From: an uncultured Porphyromonadaceae bacterium
GTDB lineage: Bacteria > Bacteroidota > Bacteroidia > Bacteroidales > Muribaculaceae
Direction of reading: 5' to 3'
DNA length: 58,004 bases
Assembly: GCA_947177685.1 (NCBI GenBank)
Contig: CAMWVE010000016.1
Location: 1-58,004 of the forward strand
Shown: positions 44,424-55,503 of the stretch, in pieces
Position numbering within the stretch: position 1 is the stretch's first letter
Layout of the letters: the number at the start of each line of letters is the position of its first letter
The notes under the pieces: generated by a model
The model's database searches: none
The model's input: only the letters and a program-made list of their open reading frames with translations
Told to the model about the DNA's origin: nothing
Made by a program: the position numbers and the translations under genes

Positions 44424-45653
44424 ATGAAAAACTTACTATATATAATATTGTGTGGAGCAGTCATAGGACTCTTCGCACCCTCCTGCGCGCACACCGCCGA
44501 ACAAGATGGTCTGGGACACCATCACCACCACGATCATGAAGCGCATGACCACCACGACCATGACCATGAAGGTCACGATCACGAACATGAAGGTCACGAC
44601 CATGAAGGAGAGGAACACCACGGTCACGAGAAAGAGAACCAAGCCGGCATAATCCATCTCACCGAAGCCCAGATAGAGGAATTCGGGGTAAAATCAACCG
44701 TTGTGGAGCCGCAAGAATTTTCTGAAGTTATAAAGGTATCGGGGCAAATAATGTCAGCTCCTGACGACCGCTCCGTTGTCTCGGCAAAATCATCAGGCAT
44801 TGTCACCTTCGCCTCAGGCATCACACAGGGTGCCAAAGTCAACCGTGGTCAGAGCATAGCCACCGTCTCAGCCAAAGGTATGGCAGGCGGCGACAGCAAC
44901 GAGGCGGCGCGTGTGGCTTACGAGGCTGCCAAGCTCGAGCTTGACCGACTGACCCCGCTGCATGCCGACGGCATTGTCTCAACCCGCGACTATAACGCTG
45001 CCAAACAAGCCTACGAACAGGCTAAGGCAGCTTACTCCGGTTCAGCTTCGGGCAGCTACGCGGCTGCTGCCACCTCCGGCATCATCACCGCCCTGCTTGT
45101 CAGTCAGGGAGAATTTGTCAACGCCGGTCAGCCTATCGCCGAAATATCAGGCAACCGCGAGCTGACTCTCCGCGCTGACCTGCCTGAAAAATACTACAAA
45201 CTGCTGCCGACCATCACCACGGCAAGTTTCCGCACTGCCTACTCCGACCAAGTCATCAGCCTGTCGGAATTAGGGGGTCACCGTATATCCGAAAATGCAG
45301 CCGTGGGCTCGCGTCCCGGCTACCTCCCGCTCTACTTCCGCTTCAACAACAACGGGTCAGTAGTTTCAGGCACACCCGCTGAAATATATCTGATTGGCAC
45401 ACCCCGCAAGGATGTGATAGCCGTGCCGGTTGCATCGCTCAGCGAGCAGCAGGGTCAGCTGTTTGTGTTCGTGCAACTTGACGAGGACTGTTTCAAGAAA
45501 GTTCCCGTAGTGACCGGTCAGAGCAACGGACAGCTTGTAGAGATAATTTCCGGACTGAAAGAGGGTGAGCGCGTAGTCACCGAAGGCACCACCTTCGTGC
45601 GACTTGCCGAAACCTCAGGCGTGGTTCCGGAAGGTCACAGTCACACTCATTGA
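44424..45653 (+). CDS. RND efflux periplasmic adaptor, CusB/CzcB-like, His-rich
   Basis: This 409-aa membrane-fusion protein has a lipoprotein signal (IGLFAPSC) and then a His/Asp/Glu-rich stretch (about residues 31-72) made of repeated HDHEGHDH units. It follows with an adaptor fold: a barrel-sandwich SAKSSGIVTFASGITQGAKVNRGQ, a coiled-coil hairpin (about 145-200) and C-terminal TGQSNGQLVEIISGLKEGERVVTEG. The His tract likely binds Zn, Cu, Co or Ni. It forms the pump with the next two genes. Confidence 0.9.
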   Translation: MKNLLYIILCGAVIGLFAPSCAHTAEQDGLGHHHHHDHEAHDHHDHDHEGHDHEHEGHDHEGEEHHGHEKENQAGIIHLTEAQIEEFGVKSTVVEPQEFSEVIKVSGQIMSAPDDRSVVSAKSSGIVTFASGITQGAKVNRGQSIATVSAKGMAGGDSNEAARVAYEAAKLELDRLTPLHADGIVSTRDYNAAKQAYEQAKAAYSGSASGSYAAAATSGIITALLVSQGEFVNAGQPIAEISGNRELTLRADLPEKYYKLLPTITTASFRTAYSDQVISLSELGGHRISENAAVGSRPGYLPLYFRFNNNGSVVSGTPAEIYLIGTPRKDVIAVPVASLSEQQGQLFVFVQLDEDCFKKVPVVTGQSNGQLVEIISGLKEGERVVTEGTTFVRLAETSGVVPEGHSHTH

Positions 45654-45668
45654 TGCGGGAGGTTGACC

Positions 45669-48600
45669 ATGCTTAACAAAATCATTCACTTCTCGCTTTA
45701 CAACCGGCTTTTGGTACTCATCCTCTCCGGACTGATTCTGCTTGCCGGAACGGTGACACTGATCAACACCGAAGTCGACATTTTCCCTGACCTCAACGCT
45801 CCCACCGTGGTAGTCATGACCGAGGCACCCGGTATGGCGCCCGAGGAGGTGGAGAAACTCGTGACATTCCCCATCGAAACCGCCGTAAACGGTTCCACGG
45901 GTGTCCGGCGCGTGCGCTCATCGTCAGCCACAGGCTTCTCAGCCGTATCGGTAGAATTTGACTGGGGCACTGACATTTACATCGCGCGCCAGACCGTTTC
46001 GGAGAAACTCGCCGGTGTAGCGGAGCAACTTCCTCCCGGCGTAGCGGCTCCGGTATTGGGTCCGCAGTCGTCGATATTGGGCGAAATCATGATTATCGGA
46101 CTCACGGCTGACAGCACCTCGCTCCTTGATGTGCGCACCATCGCTGACCGCACACTCCGCCCCCGACTGCTTTCGATAGGCGGCGTGAGTCAGGTTACTG
46201 TTATCGGCGGCGACATCCGCGAATATCAGGTTCACCCCAACCTTGAACGTATGAGCCACTACGGGCTGACCCTCAACGAACTGCTTGAAGCCGTGGAGGG
46301 GATGAACAACAATGCCGCGGGCGGCATCCTCTATGAATACGGCAACGAATACATCATCAAAGGTAAGGTCAACACCGCTGACATCAGCCGGATGGAGCTT
46401 GCGGTGGTCCGCAGCGACGAACGCGGCACGGTGCTTCTGAGCGATGTGGCAAGCATAGAGATCGGCGGCAAGAAACCGCGCCTCGGCGTAGCCTCGGAGC
46501 GCACGCTGCCGGCTGTGCTGATGACCGTCACCAAGCAGCCCGGCGTGGGCACCATAGAGCTGACGAAAAAAATCGAGGAAAGCCTTGCCGTGTCAGCCAA
46601 GAACCTGCCGCCGGACCTGCATATATCCACTGACATTTTCCGCCAGAGCGATTTCATAGACCACTCCATCAGCAACCTTCAGGAATCGCTGTTCGAAGGG
46701 GCGCTGTTCGTTATTATCGTGCTGTTCTTCTTCCTGATGAACCTGCGAACTACGGTCATATCGGTGGTGGCGCTACCGATGTCGATACTGATAGCCGTCA
46801 TAGTGCTTCATCTGTGCGGATTCAGCATCAACACCATGTCGCTGGGCGGTATCGCCATAGCCATCGGGTCACTTGTCGACGATGCTATTGTCGACGTGGA
46901 GAATGTGTATAAACGACTGAATGCCAACCGCCAGCTGCCGCCTGAACAACGTCGTCCGGTGACCGAGGTGGTGTTCGAGGCATCGAAGGAGGTGCGCATG
47001 CCCATCTTCAACTCATCGCTGATAATCATAGCCAGCTTCATACCCCTGTTTTTCCTCTCCGGAATTGAGGGGCGCATGCTCATTCCGCTCGGCATCTCGT
47101 TCATAGTGGCGCTGATTGCCTCTACCATAGTGGCGCTGACGCTCACCCCGGTACTCTGCTCGTTCTTGCTCGGCAGCCGTAAGGAAAACGACAAACTGAG
47201 CCACGAACCGTGGGTATCGCGCAAACTTCGCGGAGCCTACGGCAAAGCTCTGGCATGGAGCCTCGCCCACGGACGTGTGGTATTAGGCTCGGTGGCAGCA
47301 CTTTTCATCATCTCGCTCTGTCTGTTCTTCACCCTCGGACGCTCATTCCTGCCGTCGTTCAACGAGGGGTCGTTCACCATCAACGTCAGTACCCTGCCCG
47401 GAATATCGCTTGAGGAGAGTGACCGCGTGGGGCGCGAGGCTGAGAAAATCATACTCTCGGTGCCGGAGGTGCGCACCGTAGCCCGTAAAACCGGACGTGC
47501 CGAACTCGACGAACACTCCTTAGGAGTGAACGTGTCGGAAATCGAAGCGCCTTACAAACTCGACAAAGGGCGTTCGCGCGGCGAGGTGGTGCGTGAACTG
47601 CGCACTAAACTCGCGGCAATTCCGGGTGCGAACATCGAGCTGGGGCAGCCCATCTCGCACCGCATTGACGCCATGCTCTCAGGCACCGAGGCGCAGATAG
47701 CCATAAAACTGTTCGGCGACGACCTCAACAAGCTTTACTCCATAGGCTCACAGATAAAGAACCGCATCAGCGACATTGACGGTGTGGTCGATGCGAACAT
47801 AGAGCAGCAGATAGGTCGCCCGGAACTGGAGATTGTTCCGCGTCGCGACATGCTCGCCGCCTACGGAATCACACTGGCTGATTTCGTGCGGTTCATCGAC
47901 GTGACCCTCTCCGGAGTGACCGTGTCGCAGGTCTATGAGGATGGTTTGCCTTACGACATAACGGTTCAGCTCGCCGATGACGACAGCAACAGTCAGCAGA
48001 AGCTTTCGCAGCTGATGATCGACTCCAACTCAGGCAAAATTCCGTTGAGCTATGTGGCTGACATTGTGTCCACTGCCGGACCCAACACCATCAACCGCGA
48101 GAATGTCAGCCGACGCCTCGTAATCTCTGCCAATGTGGAAGGACGCGACCTGCGCGGCGTGGTCAACGACATCCGCAGCATGGTCGACAGCGAGATAGCC
48201 ATGCCCGAGGGTTACTTCGTCACCTATGGCGGTCAGTTCGAGAGCGAAGCAGCAGCCTCGCGCACGCTGGCACTGACCTCTATCATAGCCCTATTAGTGA
48301 TTTTCATGCTTCTGTTCCAAGAGTTCAAAAGCTTCAAACAGTCAGCTATCATACTGATTAACATGCCGTTGGCAATGATTGGCGGTGTGCTGATTCTGGT
48401 GCTTACAGGTGCCGAGCTGAACATACCTGCCATCATAGGCTTCATTTCGCTGCTCGGTATAACCACCCGCAACGGCATGCTCCTCATCTCACGCTATAAC
48501 AAGCTGAAAGAGAGCGGCGAAGAACTGACCGAACGGATCGTGCACGGATCAGCCGACCGTCTCAACCCCATCATCATGACCGCCCTGACATCGGCGCTCG

Positions 48601-48758
48601 CACTGATACCGCTGGCTCTGCGCAGCGGCGAAGCAGGCAACGAAATTCAGTCGCCGCTTGCCGTGGTGATTCTGGGCGGATTGATTTCTGCCACAGCCCT
48701 GAACGTGTTTGTGGTACCTGTCATTTACTATTTAACTTACAGAAAAGCAGAAAAATGA
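45669..48758 (+). CDS. CusA/CzcA-family heavy-metal RND transporter
   Basis: The ATG at 45669 gives 1029 aa; the frame is open from a TTG at 45663. The protein has the RND fold with 12 helices. The N-terminal VDIFPDLNAPTVVVMTEAPGMAPEEVEKLVTFPIE block and IAIGSLVDDAIVDVENVYKR (proton-relay Asp/Glu) are typical of HME-RND pumps. The second half has ILINMPLAMIGGVLILVLTG and GITTRNGMLLISRYN. The metal specificity cannot be read from these motifs. It overlaps tolC-like 48755 by ATGA. Confidence 0.93.
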   Translation: MLNKIIHFSLYNRLLVLILSGLILLAGTVTLINTEVDIFPDLNAPTVVVMTEAPGMAPEEVEKLVTFPIETAVNGSTGVRRVRSSSATGFSAVSVEFDWGTDIYIARQTVSEKLAGVAEQLPPGVAAPVLGPQSSILGEIMIIGLTADSTSLLDVRTIADRTLRPRLLSIGGVSQVTVIGGDIREYQVHPNLERMSHYGLTLNELLEAVEGMNNNAAGGILYEYGNEYIIKGKVNTADISRMELAVVRSDERGTVLLSDVASIEIGGKKPRLGVASERTLPAVLMTVTKQPGVGTIELTKKIEESLAVSAKNLPPDLHISTDIFRQSDFIDHSISNLQESLFEGALFVIIVLFFFLMNLRTTVISVVALPMSILIAVIVLHLCGFSINTMSLGGIAIAIGSLVDDAIVDVENVYKRLNANRQLPPEQRRPVTEVVFEASKEVRMPIFNSSLIIIASFIPLFFLSGIEGRMLIPLGISFIVALIASTIVALTLTPVLCSFLLGSRKENDKLSHEPWVSRKLRGAYGKALAWSLAHGRVVLGSVAALFIISLCLFFTLGRSFLPSFNEGSFTINVSTLPGISLEESDRVGREAEKIILSVPEVRTVARKTGRAELDEHSLGVNVSEIEAPYKLDKGRSRGEVVRELRTKLAAIPGANIELGQPISHRIDAMLSGTEAQIAIKLFGDDLNKLYSIGSQIKNRISDIDGVVDANIEQQIGRPELEIVPRRDMLAAYGITLADFVRFIDVTLSGVTVSQVYEDGLPYDITVQLADDDSNSQQKLSQLMIDSNSGKIPLSYVADIVSTAGPNTINRENVSRRLVISANVEGRDLRGVVNDIRSMVDSEIAMPEGYFVTYGGQFESEAAASRTLALTSIIALLVIFMLLFQEFKSFKQSAIILINMPLAMIGGVLILVLTGAELNIPAIIGFISLLGITTRNGMLLISRYNKLKESGEELTERIVHGSADRLNPIIMTALTSALALIPLALRSGEAGNEIQSPLAVVILGGLISATALNVFVVPVIYYLTYRKAEK

Positions 48759-49930
48759 GAAAAATAATATGCACCCTTGCGCTCATTGCAGCCATCGGCT
48801 CTGCGTCAGCACAGAAATTTCAGCAACTGCTCGACCGAATAGTATCGGAATCGCCCGAGCTGAAAGCTCTGGAGCTGGAACATGCAGCCGAGTCAGAGGC
48901 AATGGCTCAGGAAAATATCCTTGCGGGTCCTGAACTGGAGGGAAACCACAAATGGGGCACGCGAGGTGAGAACAAGTACGGCGTGGGAATATCGCAGAAC
49001 TTCGACTGGCCCGGTCTTTACAAAGCTCGCTCCGCAGCACGCAAAGCCAACGACAACGCCCTGCTGCAGCTGAGACTGAGCAGCGCCGACAACCGCCGCC
49101 TTGAAGTGAAACTGCTGATGATTGAATATGTAACCACCGGCGAGCAACTGCGGGTGATCACCGATGCGGTCCACAACATGAGCCGCCTGTCGGAACTCTA
49201 TCAGCGCGGTTTCGAGGCTGGCGAGGAATCAATTCTCGATGTCAACAAGCTGAAAATAGAGAAGTTGCGGTTAATGCGTCGGGAAACCCAGTTGCGCGAA
49301 CAGCGTGAACAACTGCTTGAAACACTGCTTGCAACGGCAGGGAACAACAGCTTCGCCCCGGAACTCAAATCGCTATCGCTCGCCGACCTCCCCGCCGATG
49401 CGATAGCCGATGAGGCTGAATATGAGCAGCGGATTGACCGCAGCCCCAACATGCAATACTACCGCAGCATGCACGAGGCATGCCTGCAGAGTGAGCGCGT
49501 GGCGCGTCTGTCAGGCTACCCCACCCTCGGAATCGGCTATGAGCTGGAGCGTGAGGACGGGCAATATTTCAACGGATTTTCCGTTAGTATAGGACTACCG
49601 TCTTGGTCAAACGGACACCGGAAAGCTTCGGCACGCTATCAGGCTATGGCACAGGAAGTGCAGATGGATGCAGCCCGGCTCGGCGAAATTCTCAAGATGC
49701 GCCGGCTGCGGACAGCTGCCCTGCGTGCCGCCGGCGAACGCGACATCTTCAGCGAAGTGCTGGCATCGTCCAATCAGCCCGAACTGCTGATGAAAGCACT
49801 GAAAGGTGGTCAGATTTCGCTGATGACCTACCTGATGGAAGTAGGCTACTTTTTAGACGCCACATGCGACTATTATGAAACAGTAAACAATGCGGCGCGA
49901 CTTTGTGCCGAACTTAACAAATACAAATGA
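48755..49930 (+). CDS. TolC-family outer-membrane efflux channel
   Basis: This 391-aa protein has a signal peptide (RKIICTLALIAAIGSASAQ) and two alpha-helical repeats of the TolC type (about 25-180 and 215-385): QQLLDRIVSESPELKALELEH and GYPTLGIGYELERED. It is shorter than E. coli TolC but normal for CusC/CzcC-like partners in Bacteroidota. It closes the three-gene pump. Confidence 0.88.
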   Translation: MRKIICTLALIAAIGSASAQKFQQLLDRIVSESPELKALELEHAAESEAMAQENILAGPELEGNHKWGTRGENKYGVGISQNFDWPGLYKARSAARKANDNALLQLRLSSADNRRLEVKLLMIEYVTTGEQLRVITDAVHNMSRLSELYQRGFEAGEESILDVNKLKIEKLRLMRRETQLREQREQLLETLLATAGNNSFAPELKSLSLADLPADAIADEAEYEQRIDRSPNMQYYRSMHEACLQSERVARLSGYPTLGIGYELEREDGQYFNGFSVSIGLPSWSNGHRKASARYQAMAQEVQMDAARLGEILKMRRLRTAALRAAGERDIFSEVLASSNQPELLMKALKGGQISLMTYLMEVGYFLDATCDYYETVNNAARLCAELNKYK

Positions 49931-50298
49931 CAATGAAAAATTTACTTTCACTTCTTGCAATCTTATTTTGCATGGTAACCTTCACCGGTTGCAACGACGA
50001 CCCCACTACCGAGGCTACTCCGGTTGAAGTTACCGTGGCGCCACGGATGGTCAGCAACCCCATAGGCATTTCCTCAGGTATGTGCCTGAAAGTGACCTTT
50101 GACAAGACGGGCGAGGTGCGATACATCCTCCCGGATGACATTCTCGGTTTTGACTACGTCGAAGGCTACACCTATCGACTGAAAATCAAGGAGATGCACG
50201 TTGCAGGCTCAAACTCGGTCTACTACGTCATGACCGAGCTCATTTCAAAAACTCCCGAAAACAATCCTGATGTTCCTATTAAACCACAAGGTTTATGA
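49927..50298 (+). CDS. DUF4377-type lipoprotein
   Basis: This 123-aa protein has a signal peptide with lipobox FTGC and a domain beginning VEVTVAPRMVSNPIGISSGMCLKV and continuing YRLKIKEMHV, resembling DUF4377. DUF4377 appears in stress-related small lipoproteins such as HslJ-type fusions. It starts by ATGA overlap with the tolC-like gene, and a second Met two residues later is an alternative start. Co-transcribed with the pump; role unknown. Confidence 0.7.
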   Translation: MTMKNLLSLLAILFCMVTFTGCNDDPTTEATPVEVTVAPRMVSNPIGISSGMCLKVTFDKTGEVRYILPDDILGFDYVEGYTYRLKIKEMHVAGSNSVYYVMTELISKTPENNPDVPIKPQGL

Positions 50299-52409
50299 AA
50301 AATCTCTGTTCAATTCTACTTCTGACACTGGCTTTTATGGTTAATGCTCAAAACCCGTTTTTCAAACCGTTTGACAACGCGCGTCAGACCCCGCCGTTCA
50401 CCGAAATCAAGAACGAGCACTTCGAACCTGCGATTATCCGGGGCGTAGAACACGCCAACAAGGATATCGAGGCTATTGTCACCAATCCGGAAGCACCCAC
50501 GTTTGAAAACACCATCGTGGCGCTTGACAATGCCGGCGAGGACCTTAACCGTGTGCTCAACGTGTTCTATCCTCTCACATCGGCTCTCTGCGACGATGAA
50601 CTGATGGATGTGATCAACCGTGTGCAGCCCGTTCTGAGCGAGTATTCCACCTCGTTGATTCTCAACGAAGGATTGTGGAACCGCGTGAAAACCGTTTATG
50701 ACAACCGCCGGTCGCTCACCCTCACCCCCGAACAAAAAACTCTCCTTGAGAACGTCTACAACGACTTCGCCCTCTCAGGCGCAAACCTCACCGGCGATGA
50801 CCGCGAGACATTCCGTGCCCTCAACGACTCGATCAGCAAACTCAGCAACCGCTTCGGGCAGAATATTCTCAAGGAACTCAAAACCTACGAAATCTGGCTT
50901 ACTGCCGATGATCTCGACGGACTGCCCAAATCAGCAGTAGACGCTGCCGCACTTGCCGCACGTCAGAAAAACCGCGACGGCGAATATCTGTTCACTCTGG
51001 ATCAACCCGTCTACCTTCAGTTCTTGAAATACAGCAACCGCCGCGACCTGCGCGAGAAAATGTATCGCCTTTACACCGGACGTAACCAGCAGGGCGAATT
51101 CTCAAACAAGGAAATCATCAAACAGATTGCTGACCTGCGCCGCCAGCGCGCAAACCTGCTCGGCTCTGAAACCTACGCCCGTCAGTCGCTGAAACGCACC
51201 ATGGCGCAGACCCCTGAAAATGTCATGGGACTGCTCAATCAGCTCGCCGAGGCATATCGCCCTGCCGCTGACGCCGAAATTGCCGAGCTAAACAAATTCG
51301 CGTCGGAACTCGAAGGAAAGGAATTCAAGATTCAGCCGTGGGACTACAGCTATTACAGCACCAAGCTGAAAACAGCGAAATACAGCTACGACGAGGAGGC
51401 TATGCGCCCCTATTTCCAGCTTGACAACGTCATTGACGGAGTGTTCGGACTCGCCACTAAACTCTATGGCTTGAAGTTCACCGAGAACAAGGATATTCCG
51501 GTCTATCACCCCGATGTGAAGGCATTCGACGTTAATGACGCTGACGGTTCCTATATAGGAGTGATATTCACTGACTTCTTCCCGCGTGAAACAAAACGCG
51601 CCGGAGCATGGATGACCGAATTTGCCGGTCAGCGGGTCAAGGACGGTGTAGACGTTCGCCCGCAGGTGACAATAGTGATGAACTTCACAAAACCCACTGC
51701 CGACGAGACTTCACTCCTCACACCCTACGAAGTGGAAACCTTCCTTCACGAATTCGGTCACGCACTTCACGGACTCCTGTCGAAAGTGAACTATCAGTCG
51801 CTTGCCGGAACAAACGTTTACCGCGACTTTGTGGAACTTCCGTCGCAGTTCAACGAAAACTATCTTACCCAGAAAGAATTCCTCGACGGTTTCGCCCGCC
51901 ACTACAAGACCGGCGAACCTATCCCGCAGGAAATGGTCGACAAACTGATAGCATCGGAGCAGTATGGCGCCGCTTATGCATGCCTGCGACAGCTGTCGTT
52001 CGGCTTAATCGACATGAAATGGCACTCCATCACCGAGCCTGTCACCATCGATGCCGAACAGTTCGAGCATGAAGCAGCCGCTCCCGTGGCACTCTTTGAC
52101 CCCATCGAAGGCTCAATGACCTCCACCACCTTCTCGCACATCTTCTCCGGAGGCTACGCAGCCGGCTATTACAGCTACAAATGGGCAGAGGTTCTCGATG
52201 CCGACGCATTCGCCAAATTCAAGGAGGACGGTATTTTCAACCCTGAAACTGCCAAGTCATTCCGCATGAACATTCTGGAACGTGGCGGTACGGAAAACCC
52301 CGCACTCCTCTACCGCCGTTTCCGCGGTGCCGACCCCTCGATCAACGCCCTGCTTGAACGCGACGGCATCAAGCCCATCAAGGTAAAATCACTCAATAAG
52401 GATATGTAA
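50295..52409 (+). CDS. M3-family oligopeptidase (peptidyl-dipeptidase Dcp-like)
   Basis: This 704-aa zinc metallopeptidase has a signal peptide (KNLCSILLLTLAFMVNAQ) and the catalytic HEFGHALHGLLS motif (about residue 489-500). Other M3 blocks are FKPFDNARQTPPFTEIKNEHFEPAI and FSHIFSGGYAAGYYSYKWAEVLDADAF. Unlike cytosolic Dcp it looks exported. It overlaps the DUF4377 gene by 4 bp and may simply ride in the operon. Confidence 0.92.
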   Translation: MKNLCSILLLTLAFMVNAQNPFFKPFDNARQTPPFTEIKNEHFEPAIIRGVEHANKDIEAIVTNPEAPTFENTIVALDNAGEDLNRVLNVFYPLTSALCDDELMDVINRVQPVLSEYSTSLILNEGLWNRVKTVYDNRRSLTLTPEQKTLLENVYNDFALSGANLTGDDRETFRALNDSISKLSNRFGQNILKELKTYEIWLTADDLDGLPKSAVDAAALAARQKNRDGEYLFTLDQPVYLQFLKYSNRRDLREKMYRLYTGRNQQGEFSNKEIIKQIADLRRQRANLLGSETYARQSLKRTMAQTPENVMGLLNQLAEAYRPAADAEIAELNKFASELEGKEFKIQPWDYSYYSTKLKTAKYSYDEEAMRPYFQLDNVIDGVFGLATKLYGLKFTENKDIPVYHPDVKAFDVNDADGSYIGVIFTDFFPRETKRAGAWMTEFAGQRVKDGVDVRPQVTIVMNFTKPTADETSLLTPYEVETFLHEFGHALHGLLSKVNYQSLAGTNVYRDFVELPSQFNENYLTQKEFLDGFARHYKTGEPIPQEMVDKLIASEQYGAAYACLRQLSFGLIDMKWHSITEPVTIDAEQFEHEAAAPVALFDPIEGSMTSTTFSHIFSGGYAAGYYSYKWAEVLDADAFAKFKEDGIFNPETAKSFRMNILERGGTENPALLYRRFRGADPSINALLERDGIKPIKVKSLNKDM

Positions 52410-52429
52410 TCCACCATCTTATAGGGAAG

Positions 52430-52459
52430 CCCCGTGGAGCTTCCCTATAAAGTAATAAT
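52430..52459 (+). terminator. Terminator-like hairpin after the M3 peptidase
   Basis: TATAGGGAAGC (52430-52440) pairs with GCTTCCCTATA (52449-52459). AT-rich sequence follows, without a clean U-tract. Confidence 0.6.
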
Positions 52460-52480
52460 AACCCCTCATTTTCACCATTC

Positions 52481-53266
52481 ATGAACACACCCTCCCAAAC
52501 CGCCGACACTGCCATTGCGGTAGGTAAAAACAAAGTAGAACTGAGCAACCGCCGACTCTCACGTCTGGCAGTGTCAGCCTTTCTTGCCGGATGTTACATA
52601 GCCCTCGGAGGCGCGCTCTCACTGATTGTAGGCTACGGATTCCCCGAAATCTCAGCCTCAAACCCGGGATTGCAAAAACTGCTGTGCGGCGCCATGTTCC
52701 CCATCGGGCTGATACTCGTAGTGACCCTCGGTGCCGAGCTTTTCACCGGCAACAACGCGCTGCTCATACCAGCCTACATGACCCGCGGATGCACCGCCGG
52801 CGATGTAATAAAAAACTGGTGCTTGGTTTATCTGGGCAACTTTGCTGGGGCAGTCACCTTCACCATCCTGCTCGTGTGGTACGCCGGGCTCACTGACAGC
52901 GAACTCTACAGGAACGCGTCCGTAGCGATAGCCGAGGCAAAAACATCGATGACATGGGGAGTGGTGTTTGTCAAAGGGATAGGAGCCAACTGGTGTGTCT
53001 GCATGGGTGTGTGGATGGCGCTCACAGCCCGCACCTTCACCGGCAAAATCCTCGGATGCTGGATTCCCGTGATGGCATTTGTAGTATTCGGATTCGAGCA
53101 CTGCATAGCCAACATGTTCTACTTCCCCCTTGGAATGTTGAACGGAGCCGATGTCACCATCATTGACGCAATCACCCGCAACCTCATCCCCTCAACCTTA
53201 GGCAACATCGTAGGCGGCGCCCTGATGGTTGGCACCCTCAAAACCTTTGTCCACCTGAAAAAGTGA
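52481..53266 (+). CDS. Formate/nitrite transporter (FNT) family channel
   Basis: This 261-aa membrane protein has six helices and FNT signatures: AFLAGCYIALGGALSLIVGYGFP, VTLGAELFTGNNALLIPAYMTRG and IGANWCVCMGVWMAL. FNT channels carry formate, nitrite or hydrosulfide; the substrate is not resolved here. Confidence 0.92.
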   Translation: MNTPSQTADTAIAVGKNKVELSNRRLSRLAVSAFLAGCYIALGGALSLIVGYGFPEISASNPGLQKLLCGAMFPIGLILVVTLGAELFTGNNALLIPAYMTRGCTAGDVIKNWCLVYLGNFAGAVTFTILLVWYAGLTDSELYRNASVAIAEAKTSMTWGVVFVKGIGANWCVCMGVWMALTARTFTGKILGCWIPVMAFVVFGFEHCIANMFYFPLGMLNGADVTIIDAITRNLIPSTLGNIVGGALMVGTLKTFVHLKK

Positions 53267-53284
53267 GACTAAGGACTAAGAGCC

Positions 53285-53316
53285 CGTTCCCCAATATTTG
53301 TCAAGGCTGGGGAACG
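53285..53316. repeat. CCAATATTTGTCAA hairpin repeat
   Basis: CGTTCCCC (53285-53292) pairs with GGGGAACG (53309-53316); the loop carries AATATTTGTCAA, the core also seen near 7762, 7822 and 16370. Located between the convergent FNT and recQ genes. Confidence 0.7.
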
Positions 53317-53354
53317 GGGTCTAAGGACTGACTTAATGCAACCAAAACGCAAAG

Positions 53355-53392
53355 AAGGTGTGCCGAACTTGCAAACGGCACACCTTCCTCAC
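53355..53392. terminator. Terminator-like hairpin between FNT and recQ
   Basis: AAGGTGTGCCG (about 53356-53366) pairs with CGGCACACCTT (about 53377-53387). It is shared between the convergent genes. The rest of 53267-53571 shows no gene. Confidence 0.7.
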
Positions 53393-53571
53393 GTTTCAAC
53401 TATTTATTTATGAGAGCCTCAGTATCTGGTATCACTACCCGATAAAAAGGACGAGGGATGTATGAACTCTATCTTTCTAAGAGCTTCGATATTATAACAA
53501 ACGGACGGTGTTAAAAGGTGTATCTTTTTTGCCTGTTTTGCGCTAAAAGAGTTTAAAAGCGCATGGAATTG

Positions 53572-55492
<1,921 letters not shown>

Positions 55493-55503
<11 letters not shown>

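Noticed and set aside
45663-45668. TTG start for the RND pump
   Set aside because: An ATG two codons later gives the usual N-terminus.
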